Positions 35,316 to 42,480 of a stretch of 42,730 nucleotides of DNA are shown here, piece after piece (the first letter of the stretch is position 1; each line of letters opens with the position of its first letter). The DNA is taken from contig JAQTXJ010000011.1 of NCBI GenBank assembly GCA_028688815.1, forward strand, positions 1 to 42,730. The letters are read 5' to 3'. This DNA is from a bacterium (GTDB taxonomy: Bacteria; Hydrothermota; UBA3073; JACQXS01; JAQTXJ01). The notes below the pieces were generated by a model that saw nothing but the letters and a program-made list of their open reading frames with translations, searched no databases and was not told the origin of the DNA. Made by a program: the position numbers and the translations under genes.

Positions 35316-36743
35316 ATGTGTGGAGTTGTGGGGATAATAGGGAATACGCCTGTAGCCGAAGAATTATGGCTTGGGTTACTTGCAATTCAGCATAGGGGGC
35401 AGGATACTGCAGGTATTGTAACGTATGACAACGACAGATTCCATTCAAGACGAGGCAATGGAACGGTGCAGGAAGTTTTCGAACAGAAACATTTGCTTGC
35501 TTTAACCGGGAATGCGGGAATAGGACAGGTAAGGTATCCGACAATTGGCTCCGGTAGCGAAGAAGATGCCCAGCCACTTTTAACGAATTCTCCTTTCGGC
35601 ATAGCGATGGTTCATAACGGCAATGTTGCGAATTACGGAAGTTTGAGAACATGGATTACGAATAACTATCATAGACACATAAATACGACAAATGATGTGG
35701 AAGTTATACTCAATGTTCTTGCAGCCAACTTAAAGGACTCAAGTACTAATTCATCTAACGAAATATTTAATGCCCTGAAAGCAGTTATGTCTAAAGTAAA
35801 CGGGAGTTATTCCTGTATAACTTTTATTGCAGGACATGGGATGTTGGCATTCAGGGACCCGCAAGGCATAAGACCTCTCAAGATAGGGAAGAAAGGTAAA
35901 AATTTCTGCATAGCTTCGGAATCTGTAGTGCTTGATACGCTTGGGTACAAAGAGATGCGGGACGTATTGCCGGGAGAAGCCATATTTATAAATATGCAGC
36001 GGGAAATGAAATCCAAAATAATTAAAGCGAAACCTGCGCGTCATTGTATATTTGAATATATATATTTTGCAAGACCTGACTCTATAATGGATAACGTAGA
36101 AATATACAAAGCAAGATTGAAGTTGGGAGAGGGACTTGCAAGACTCGTGAAAAAGATGAAATTGAACCCGGATGTGGTAATCCCGGTACCTGACACGGCA
36201 AGAACTGCTGCACAAGGAGCGGCAGAAGCATTGAAAATTCCCTGCAGAGAAGGGCTTATAAAAAATAGGTATATAGGAAGAACTTTCATAATGCCGCGAG
36301 AAGTCAATAGGGCGGAAAAGGTAAGATACAAGCTTAATCCATTAAAATGCGAGATTCAGGGGAAAAAAATATTATTAATAGACGATTCCATTGTGCGCGG
36401 GTCTACTTCAAAATCCATAATATCGCTTATAAGAGAAGCCGGACCAAAAGAAATCTATCTTGCAAGTACCTGTCCGCCGTTAAGATACCCATGTTTTTAT
36501 GGTATTGATATGCAGACAAGAAAAGAATTTATTGCTAACGGCAGGAGTTTAAGCCAGATTCAAAGAGAAATAGAATCGGATAAACTAATATATCAATCAC
36601 TGGATGGGATGTTAAAAAGCGTGGGGAACGGCAAACTTTGCTGCACTGCTTGTTTTACGGGGGATTATCCTACGGCAATCGAATCCGACGATATGTTGAG
36701 GATAGAAAAAGACAGGGCAAAACAGGTTTCTTTATGGGAGTAA
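35316..36743 (+). CDS. purF: Amidophosphoribosyltransferase PurF
   Basis: The product is 475 residues. It begins MCGVVGIIGN, so removal of Met exposes the catalytic N-terminal Cys of the class II glutamine amidotransferase domain; RGQDTAGI and HNGNVANYGSLR follow. The phosphoribosyltransferase domain carries the PRPP motif ILLIDDSIVRGST (about 353-365) and the C-terminal CCTACFTGDYP. It catalyses the first step of purine synthesis, PRPP plus glutamine to phosphoribosylamine. Some PurF carry an iron-sulfur cluster bound by Cys residues in the C-terminal region; the C-x-x-C-C-x-x-C pattern here is compatible but unproven. No other pur gene is in the window. Confidence 0.95.
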   Translation: MCGVVGIIGNTPVAEELWLGLLAIQHRGQDTAGIVTYDNDRFHSRRGNGTVQEVFEQKHLLALTGNAGIGQVRYPTIGSGSEEDAQPLLTNSPFGIAMVHNGNVANYGSLRTWITNNYHRHINTTNDVEVILNVLAANLKDSSTNSSNEIFNALKAVMSKVNGSYSCITFIAGHGMLAFRDPQGIRPLKIGKKGKNFCIASESVVLDTLGYKEMRDVLPGEAIFINMQREMKSKIIKAKPARHCIFEYIYFARPDSIMDNVEIYKARLKLGEGLARLVKKMKLNPDVVIPVPDTARTAAQGAAEALKIPCREGLIKNRYIGRTFIMPREVNRAEKVRYKLNPLKCEIQGKKILLIDDSIVRGSTSKSIISLIREAGPKEIYLASTCPPLRYPCFYGIDMQTRKEFIANGRSLSQIQREIESDKLIYQSLDGMLKSVGNGKLCCTACFTGDYPTAIESDDMLRIEKDRAKQVSLWE

Positions 36744-36792
36744 TTTGTACTTTACAAAACCACGAAATTTAATCGTACAAACAAAAATAAAA

Positions 36793-36965
36793 TAAACCCA
36801 GCTGAGCGGGATAAGTTAGAAACACTGATAAGTTGGACTAATGCTTCCGCCTGAGGCGGATCGCAAAGTCTAACTAAGGAGAGAGAAAATGATAGAAGGC
36901 TCTTAGAACTTTAGTTCTTAGAGAATTCTATCTGGCTTTGTTGGAAAAAAGGAGAGAGAAAATGA
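36793..36965. repeat. Family A copy 8 and an adjacent hairpin bracketed by a duplicated ribosome binding site
   Basis: The gap 36744-36961 holds two structures. Copy 8 has a head near 36798-36810, arms AGTTGGACT (36831-36839) / AGTCTAACT (36867-36875), and inner hairpin TCCGCC-tga-GGCGGA (36846-36860). Next, the 17-base sequence AAGGAGAGAGAAAATGA occurs exactly twice (36876-36892 and 36949-36965). The bases between carry a hairpin with outer arms GATAGAA/TTCTATC and inner arms CTCTTAGAAC/GTTCTTAGAG (one mismatch). The second copy supplies the ribosome binding site and start codon of the lipoprotein gene. Confidence 0.75.
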
Positions 36966-37462
36966 CAAACTTTAAAAGATTACTTTTATTGAGCAGCGTT
37001 GTGTTTTTAACTCTTTCAGGTTGTGCGATGATTAAAAGCCGTTTAGCTATGAAGGATTGTAAATTCAGGATTGCCGGTATAGAGTCTGTGGAGTATAATC
37101 CATTGCAAGATATAGATAAAGTCAACGTAAAATTGAATATTGATTGTATGAATCCAAATAGTGCAATAGAAGCAGTTTTGGACAAGCTTGTTTTTAATCT
37201 TCTTTTGAACGGGAAAAATGTGGCTGACGGCAAAATAACAGACCAACTAAGAGTAGCTCCTCAAAAGACTGTAAGTTTCCCTGTTAATATAGGATTATCC
37301 TTATCTAAAATAGGGAAAACTGCCCTTGAAGCCATACAATCAAACAAGGCTGCCTACGAACTGAAAGGAACGGCATTCTTTTCTACAATCTTAGGAGAAA
37401 CTTCTATCCCGGTAACAATAACTAAAGGTAAGTGGTCAGGGGAGTATACGGTGTCAAATTAG
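36962..37462 (+). CDS. LEA14-like lipoprotein
   Basis: The product is 166 residues. The start at 36962 is set by GGAGAGAG 5 bases upstream; an in-frame TTG/ATG further upstream at 36938 lies in the repeat. A lipoprotein signal (MTNFKRLLLLSSVVFLTLSG) is followed by lipobox L-S-G-C21. The mature part resembles an LEA type 2/WHy domain: a single Ig-like fold with VEYNPLQDIDKVNVKLNIDCMNPNSA and ADGKITDQLRVAPQKTVSFPV. LEA14-like lipoproteins are common in the FCB group and lack a settled function; membrane-surface or desiccation-related roles are proposed. It is convergent with gatC, overlapping by 9 bases. Confidence 0.78.
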   Translation: MTNFKRLLLLSSVVFLTLSGCAMIKSRLAMKDCKFRIAGIESVEYNPLQDIDKVNVKLNIDCMNPNSAIEAVLDKLVFNLLLNGKNVADGKITDQLRVAPQKTVSFPVNIGLSLSKIGKTALEAIQSNKAAYELKGTAFFSTILGETSIPVTITKGKWSGEYTVSN

Positions 37463-37807
37463 TTTCGGCACTACAAAGTAGTTATTATATGTTGCAGGAG
37501 CGTTTGCAAGCACTTCCGAAATAGAAAATCCTTCTTTTATAATATCTTCTCTCAAAGGTGTTTCCGTTTTAAAGACATAATCTCCGATTACCGCCAAGTA
37601 GGCGGAATTTTCAACAAGACCCAAGCGGGATGTTCCAGATGTCCCATTTGTATTTAATGATGTGTTGTCTATACTAAGTTTTTGAATTGTATTCACGTAC
37701 TTTACGATACTGCTAAGTTCGGTAGTGAATTTTTCTATTTCTTCCAAAGTTAGTTTTAATTTACAGAGTTCAGCAATATGGGTAACGATAGAAGGTGTAA
37801 TTTCCAT
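37454..37807 (-). CDS. gatC: Asp/Glu-tRNA amidotransferase subunit C
   Basis: The product is 117 residues, slightly longer than the usual 95-100. GatC hallmarks are IVTHIAELCKLKLTLEEIEKF at the start and PLREDIIKEGFSISEVLANAPATYNNYFVVPKLI at the end. GatCAB converts misacylated Glu-tRNA(Gln)/Asp-tRNA(Asn) to the amide forms. gatA and gatB are not adjacent, so the complex is encoded in scattered places. The gene ends inside the convergent lipoprotein gene (9-base overlap). A stretch in the middle (about 48-62, SIDNTSLNTNGTSGTSR) is an insert of low complexity compared with typical GatC. Confidence 0.9.
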   Translation of the reverse strand: MEITPSIVTHIAELCKLKLTLEEIEKFTTELSSIVKYVNTIQKLSIDNTSLNTNGTSGTSRLGLVENSAYLAVIGDYVFKTETPLREDIIKEGFSISEVLANAPATYNNYFVVPKLI

Positions 37808-37897
37808 TTTTAAGATTTATTTTTGGTTTGTATTTTTGATATTAAATATTAAAACCAAATGTTAATCAACTTTTTAGAAATACCTAAAAATTAAATC

Positions 37898-37926
37898 CTC
37901 AAGCTGTTCGCCTGAGGCGGATTGAG
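37898..37926. repeat. Family A fragment (copy 9)
   Basis: CTCAA (37898-37902) / TTGAG (37922-37926) encloses a CGCC-tga-GGCG hairpin. It sits 10 bases past the stop codon of the ferredoxin-type gene and is the shortest member of the family. Confidence 0.45.
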
Positions 37927-37935
37927 TTACATTTT

Positions 37936-38535
37936 TTAATAGCCCCAGGTTTCGTGCAACCAGGCTTCCCTTCTGCAATCAGGGCAAAGCATTACAATAT
38001 GTCCCGAACGGTAAGGATAGGCATTGGTTTTATCGTGTTCAACAACGTTTAATTCCCGTGTAAGAGGGATCCATAAAGTAGGATTGCTGTAGGCTAATTC
38101 GCCTACTTTATCGGCTATCCATAAAAGGTGTTGTTTTGTAGAAATGGTTTTTCCGCATTTTTCACAAAATACAAGAGCTTTTTCAACTACTTCCGTATAA
38201 CTGTCTCTTTTAACGTCTGCAAGGTCAAATTCATTTATATGTTTTAATGCTTCGGAAGGGCAGGCAGCTTCGCATTGTCCGCAGAATATACATTTATCCG
38301 AATAGTAAATGATTTTACGGTTTTCCTTTTTTATATCGTCTTCTAATTTTCTTGACTCGGCAGGACATACTTCTATACATGCACCACAGCCTATACATTT
38401 TTCGGAATCACATTTAAGGATACCCCTGAATTCTTTTGCCATCGGGGTCTGTTCATAAGGATATTTAGTAGTGTAAGGTCCACCGACAAGCGCTCTTATT
38501 GCTTCGCCGAGTTCTCTTATTTTAGGAGTTTTCAT
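37936..38535 (-). CDS. Hydrogenase-type 2[4Fe-4S] ferredoxin subunit with C-terminal zinc-ribbon-like cysteines
   Basis: The product is 199 residues. Two [4Fe-4S] motifs, C47-x2-C50-x2-C53-x3-C57-P and C82-x2-C85-x2-C88-x3-C92-P, place it in the NuoI/EchF/HyfH family that passes electrons to the large and small subunits of group 4 hydrogenases. The C-terminal third has CEKC (about 123-126) and CPDC (about 187-190), a possible zinc or rubredoxin-like site as seen in formate-hydrogenlyase-type subunits. It is the last gene of a three-gene run, 2 bases after the large subunit. Confidence 0.85.
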   Translation of the reverse strand: MKTPKIRELGEAIRALVGGPYTTKYPYEQTPMAKEFRGILKCDSEKCIGCGACIEVCPAESRKLEDDIKKENRKIIYYSDKCIFCGQCEAACPSEALKHINEFDLADVKRDSYTEVVEKALVFCEKCGKTISTKQHLLWIADKVGELAYSNPTLWIPLTRELNVVEHDKTNAYPYRSGHIVMLCPDCRREAWLHETWGY

Positions 38536-38537
38536 AA

Positions 38538-39713
38538 TTATTTTTTATATTTACTTCTAAATTTTTCCGTTTTTTGCCATGAAAGTTTTAATAAGTCTTT
38601 CGTAGATAATTTTTGTCCGTTGTTATTTGCAACGACTAATCTTTCCGTGCAGCAATAGCACGGGTCAACGGCAGCCAAAACCAGTACCGCGTCTGCGATT
38701 TCGCATCCCTTAACGGCTACTGCATTGGAAGCAATATTCATATAACTTGGAGCTCTGACTTTATATCTGATTGGCATATTTGTGCCGTCTGAGCGGACAT
38801 AATGGATTACTTCGCCTCTTGGCGCTTCTGCTCGTCCGATTCCTTCTCCTGCCGGAACATCATCAACTTTCAGGTCAAATGGTCCTTTTGGCATTTCTTT
38901 AAGGCATTGTCGTATAATTTTCAAAGATTCAAAACATTCAAGAAGACGAACTTTTGCTTTTGCCATAACGTCGCCTTCATCAAATTTTATAACATCCCAT
39001 TTTATAAGGTCATAAGCAGCATATGGGTCATCTCTGCGAACGTCAATAGCTAATCCTGATGCTCGGGCAGTCGGACCTATAACGCCATAATCCATCCCTT
39101 GTTGTTTTGTTAATATACCAACATTTACAAGTCTTGCTGCGAGGACGGGGTCATCAAGAATGGCTTTCGTAAACAACATTGCTTTTTGTTCTACCAATTT
39201 TAATACTTTTTCAATTTCTGGAATATCTTCTTCTCTTATGTCTTTTCTAACTCCACCGACTTTCATCATCCCGTAATGATTTCTGTTGCCCGTAATTTTT
39301 TCAAACAAATCAAGAATAGGTTCACGGTATTTCCAGAACCACATCCATACGGTATTATATCCAAGAAAATGACCTGCAAGTCCACACCATAAAAAGTGCG
39401 AATGAAGTCTTTCTAATTCTGCGATTACAGTGCGTATGTATTTAGCACGCAAAGGAATGTCTACGTTATTAATGTCTTCTATTGCCTGAACTCCGGCGAG
39501 TGGATGAGAATTTGAACAGATACCGCATATCCTTTCAACAAGAAACGGAACCTGGTCGTAAGTCTTTTTTTCTGCAAGCCATTCGTGCCCGCGATGATTG
39601 TAGCCGAGATTTATTTCAAGCCCTACGACTTTTTCGCCTTCTACTTCGAGCTTGAATAACTCAGGCTCTTCCTGTAAAGGATGGTAAGGTCCTATCGGTA
39701 TGATTGTTTTCAT
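38538..39713 (-). CDS. Group 4 [NiFe] hydrogenase large subunit (EchE/NuoD-like)
   Basis: The product is 391 residues, the size of energy-converting hydrogenase large subunits. Both [NiFe]-binding pairs are intact: RICGICSNSHP (C63, C66) and DPCYCCTER (C352, C355). This distinguishes it from NuoD of complex I, which lacks them. The C-terminal extension removed by maturation endopeptidases in other groups is absent or minimal, as in many group 4 enzymes. It binds the H2-activating Ni-Fe centre facing the cytoplasm. It overlaps the preceding NuoC-like gene by an ATGA. The small subunit and membrane subunits that normally accompany it are not in the window. Confidence 0.92.
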   Translation of the reverse strand: MKTIIPIGPYHPLQEEPELFKLEVEGEKVVGLEINLGYNHRGHEWLAEKKTYDQVPFLVERICGICSNSHPLAGVQAIEDINNVDIPLRAKYIRTVIAELERLHSHFLWCGLAGHFLGYNTVWMWFWKYREPILDLFEKITGNRNHYGMMKVGGVRKDIREEDIPEIEKVLKLVEQKAMLFTKAILDDPVLAARLVNVGILTKQQGMDYGVIGPTARASGLAIDVRRDDPYAAYDLIKWDVIKFDEGDVMAKAKVRLLECFESLKIIRQCLKEMPKGPFDLKVDDVPAGEGIGRAEAPRGEVIHYVRSDGTNMPIRYKVRAPSYMNIASNAVAVKGCEIADAVLVLAAVDPCYCCTERLVVANNNGQKLSTKDLLKLSWQKTEKFRSKYKK

Positions 39714-40135
39714 TTATATTTTTTAAGCGGATGTTTATTATCCCACTGAAAATCTGCATCCGTAAGCAGAGGTTTCAAGTTTGGATGTCCTTCAAATTGT
39801 ATGCCAAGCAACTCATGCATTTCCCTTTCTATCCATTCGGTAGCGGGTAAGAAATTTGCAAACGAGTCAATTTTTGGGTCATCCTTTGGTATATAAACTC
39901 TTATAGAATATACGACTCCTGTGCTGTCTAAAGAAAAATGATAAAGGATTTCAAATCCTTTTCTCGTATCCATTCCAGTAGCAATGGAAAATCTCATACC
40001 TTCATCTTTGAAGAAATATTCGGCTAGTTCTTTTGCCCGTTCTCTATTGATTTCAATGTAAATTCGTCTTGGGGAATTCTCTTTTATTTTTACACCGTCA
40101 AACTTACTTTTAACCTTTGCTATTATTTCATCCAT
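39710..40135 (-). CDS. Hydrogenase/complex I 30 kDa-like subunit (EchD/NuoC-like)
   Basis: The product is 141 residues from ATG 40135 (MDEIIAKVKSKFDG). A longer frame back to 40264 runs through an intergenic repeat (40207-40280), whose translation GYETLRFAQGDK is an artefact, so 40135 is the better start. Complex I 30 kDa-family features are ATEWIEREMHELLGIQFEGHPNLKPLL near the C terminus. It bridges the large subunit and the small/membrane subunits in energy-converting hydrogenases. In ech, mbh and hyf clusters the small-subunit gene lies just upstream; here the upstream sequence is a repeat and then larC. Confidence 0.85.
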   Translation of the reverse strand: MDEIIAKVKSKFDGVKIKENSPRRIYIEINRERAKELAEYFFKDEGMRFSIATGMDTRKGFEILYHFSLDSTGVVYSIRVYIPKDDPKIDSFANFLPATEWIEREMHELLGIQFEGHPNLKPLLTDADFQWDNKHPLKKYK

Positions 40136-40493
40136 TATGGCAAATAATCCACTAAAAATCCATTCTGTCAATAAATTTTTTAGAATGTGCTGGAAAACCC
40201 ACTTTTTGTCACCCTGAGCGAAGCGAAGGGTCTCATATCCTCTTGAGTTTATTAGATTCTTCACTTCGTTCAGAATGACAGTTTGAGTCGATTTAGGACT
40301 TTTTTAGCAGACTCTTTCAGAGCACAATATGAATATACTTCTTGGAATTTTAAAGGATTATACAAGGTTATTGTAAAACTTTTCTGTTATTTTTCAACTC
40401 GCCTCTTGTTTTGTTTAGTGTTATTTTGTGTTTTTGTGTCTTTGTGGCAGGTTTTTGGTTTTTCTCTTTGTTCTCTGCGGGGAAAATTTCGTA
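40136..40493. repeat. 358-base gap: double hairpin repeat (family C) plus phrase repeats
   Basis: Family C occupies 40207-40280. The left arm begins TGTCACCCTGAGCGAAGCGA and ends AGGGTCT; the right arm ends CACTTCGTTCAGAATGACA. As inverted copies they differ by paired substitutions, ACCCT/AGGGT in one and ATTCT/AGAAT in the other. The remainder (about 40330-40490) carries reverse-sense phrase repeats such as TTTTGTGTCTTTGTGGCAGG and TTTGTTCTCTGCGGGG. Nothing resembling a hydrogenase small subunit remains. Confidence 0.75.
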
Positions 40494-41666
40494 TCAGTTC
40501 GTTTTAATTATTTTGTTCGCTTCTGCATAGATGATTTTAATGGGGATGTTAAGTTTCTCGGCAATTATTTTACAGGATTCGTATTCCGGGGAAATATTTT
40601 TAATTACATTCCCGAGTTTTCCGATTTTGACTTTAATTTTTCCGTATTTCGTATTTATAATCTTTTCTTCTCTTTGCAGTTTAAATCTTGATGTTGTATA
40701 AGTCCTTACGCCAAGCGTAGTTGTTTCCGAAAAGAGTATTTCTAATATAGTATGCAAGTTTTTTTCTTCCGTGATAACGCTTATCATAGTTCCGGGTCTG
40801 TTTTTCTTCATCTGTATAGGAGTAAGATAAACATCCAGAGCTTCCGCCTTAAAGAGTTTTGTAGAGACATACTCGTACAATTCCGGGTTCATATTATCAA
40901 TATTTGTTTCCACGACGACAACCGTATCTTTCGTGTATTTTTCCTTTGTGGTTCCGATATAAACTCTTAATAAGTTTGGTATTTCAAGTTCTTGTTTGCC
41001 CGCACCGTATCCTATACTATTTATTTGCATTTCCGGAAGTTTGCCAAAAGCATTAGCTATTGTTGTAATAATAGCGGCGCCTGTTGGCGTGATTAATTCC
41101 GCAGAAATGTTGTTCCCGTAAAGAGGAGTATTTTTTAAAAGTTCTATTGTTGCAGGTGCCGGGACCGGTAATATTCCGTGCGCGCACTTTATATAACCTC
41201 TTGTTATTGGCAATGGAGAAGAGTAAATCTCGTCTATTTTTAGTAAGTTTAATCCGATTACTGCGCCCGTAATATCAATAATGGTATCAATGCTTCCGAG
41301 TTCGTGCAAATGAACTTTTTTCGAAGATTTGTGGGATGCGCCATTATGAATGGTGTGTTCGGCGTTAGTCAGTCTGGAAAATATTTTTTGGGAAACGGAT
41401 TTAATTTCAGGGGAGAGTTTGCTGGTGCCGATTATTTTAAGTATTTCTTCGGGGGTATAAGATTTATCTTTACCCGGGGCGCTAATATCTATGCTTGTTC
41501 CGCTTATTCCGTTGCGGGTAGTTTTGGATTGGGAGATGGAGTATTTGATATTTAATTTATTAAGTTCCTGTTTTAGTTTATTGAAATCCAATCCTGCGTC
41601 AATAAGTGAGCCCAGAATCATATCTCCGCTGATTCCGGAGAAACAATCAAAATAAGTTATTTTCAT
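40494..41666 (-). CDS. larC: Nickel-pincer cofactor biosynthesis protein LarC
   Basis: The product is 390 residues, full length. The DUF111/LarC hallmarks are YFDCFSGISGDMILGSLIDAG at the start, VHLHELGSIDTIIDI (about 118-132), PLPITRGYIKCAHGILPVPAPA and ELITPTGAAI. LarC inserts nickel into the pincer precursor (P2TMN) used by lactate racemase and related enzymes, using CTP. In Lactobacillus plantarum larC is read through a frameshift; here it is one uninterrupted frame. It overlaps larB (ATGA, 41663-41666). Neither larE nor larA is present in the window, so the cofactor user is unknown. Confidence 0.94.
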   Translation of the reverse strand: MKITYFDCFSGISGDMILGSLIDAGLDFNKLKQELNKLNIKYSISQSKTTRNGISGTSIDISAPGKDKSYTPEEILKIIGTSKLSPEIKSVSQKIFSRLTNAEHTIHNGASHKSSKKVHLHELGSIDTIIDITGAVIGLNLLKIDEIYSSPLPITRGYIKCAHGILPVPAPATIELLKNTPLYGNNISAELITPTGAAIITTIANAFGKLPEMQINSIGYGAGKQELEIPNLLRVYIGTTKEKYTKDTVVVVETNIDNMNPELYEYVSTKLFKAEALDVYLTPIQMKKNRPGTMISVITEEKNLHTILEILFSETTTLGVRTYTTSRFKLQREEKIINTKYGKIKVKIGKLGNVIKNISPEYESCKIIAEKLNIPIKIIYAEANKIIKTN

Positions 41667-42418
41667 TTGGATTTTTTATTTATTAGTCCGGCGAGATAGC
41701 CTGCGCCAAAACCGTTATCGATATTTACAACGGAAACTCCCGGAGCGCAGCAATTAAGCATAGTTAATAATGGCGCCAGCCCGCCAAAACTTGCTCCGTA
41801 ACCTATACTTGTAGGGACAGCTATAACCGGGACATCAACAAGTCCCCCGACTATGCTTGCGAGTGCGCCTTCCATACCCGCCACTGCGACGATAACGTTT
41901 GCGTTGAATAATTTATCTTTTATGCTGAATAACCTGTGAATTCCTGCTACTCCAACGTCATAAGCTTTATTAACTTTATTGCCCATCAATTCTGCAATGA
42001 CTACTGCTTCTTCTGCCACGGGAATATCGGAGGTGCCGGCAGTTATTACAAGAATATTGCCTGTTTTATTTTTGTTTTTAGTAGGAGAAGCGATTATTCG
42101 TGCTTGTTCATACCAGACGACTTCAGGTGCGATTTTCTTAACTGCTTTATAGATTTCTTTATTTGCTCTGGTAGCTATAATTCTATTTATTCCTGTTTTA
42201 TTTGTTTTTATTTTTTTTACAATAAGGATTATTTGTTCTATTGTTTTCCCCTGGCAGAAAATTACTTCGGGCAATGATGTTCGCAGTTCGCGGTGGGTAT
42301 CGATTTTGGCTATATCAATATCCTCGTAAGGGAGGGATTTTAATTTGTCCATTGCTTTATCTATGGACAAATTGCCTGACTTTACTTCTTGAAGTAATTT
42401 CTTTAGTATATCTTGCAT
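41663..42418 (-). CDS. larB: Pyridinium-3,5-biscarboxylic acid mononucleotide synthase LarB
   Basis: The product is 251 residues, normal for LarB. The N-terminal helical region (KKLLQEVKSGNLSIDKAMDKL) is followed by an AIR-carboxylase-like (PurE-like) domain with VITAGTSDIPVAEEA, YDVGVAGIHRL, VAGMEGALASIVGGL and PTSIGYGASFGGLAPLL. LarB carboxylates and hydrolyses nicotinic acid adenine dinucleotide in the first step of nickel-pincer cofactor synthesis. It is cotranscribed with larC. TTGACA (42453-42458) and TAAACT (42430-42435) lie upstream; the 11 bases between the -10 box and the ATG leave no ribosome binding site. Confidence 0.95.
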   Translation of the reverse strand: MQDILKKLLQEVKSGNLSIDKAMDKLKSLPYEDIDIAKIDTHRELRTSLPEVIFCQGKTIEQIILIVKKIKTNKTGINRIIATRANKEIYKAVKKIAPEVVWYEQARIIASPTKNKNKTGNILVITAGTSDIPVAEEAVVIAELMGNKVNKAYDVGVAGIHRLFSIKDKLFNANVIVAVAGMEGALASIVGGLVDVPVIAVPTSIGYGASFGGLAPLLTMLNCCAPGVSVVNIDNGFGAGYLAGLINKKSK

Positions 42419-42429
42419 TAATTAAGCAA

Positions 42430-42458
42430 AGTTTAATTTGCTAATATAGCTCTGTCAA
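42430..42458 (-). promoter_or_regulatory. Promoter of larB-larC, near-leaderless
   Basis: On the minus strand TTGACA (42453-42458), 17-base spacer, TAAACT (42430-42435), 11 bases before the ATG at 42418. Confidence 0.5.
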
Positions 42459-42480
42459 TACAAAAAACAAGTGTTGTTAC

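Noticed and set aside
36889-36906. A 5-codon frame after the first AAGGAGAGAGAAAATGA copy (MIEGS) as a leader peptide.
   Set aside because: It looks like a by-product of the 17-base duplication; the short peptide has no regulatory codon bias.
40136-40264. N-terminal extension of the NuoC-like subunit to 40264.
   Set aside because: It translates the family C repeat (GYETLRFAQGDK) and adds residues absent from the family; MDEIIAKV at 40135 is a natural start.
40283-40691. Plus-strand open frames around 40283-40691.
   Set aside because: They are antisense to larC or lie in repeats, and are rich in Phe/Tyr/Cys as expected from T-rich noncoding sequence.
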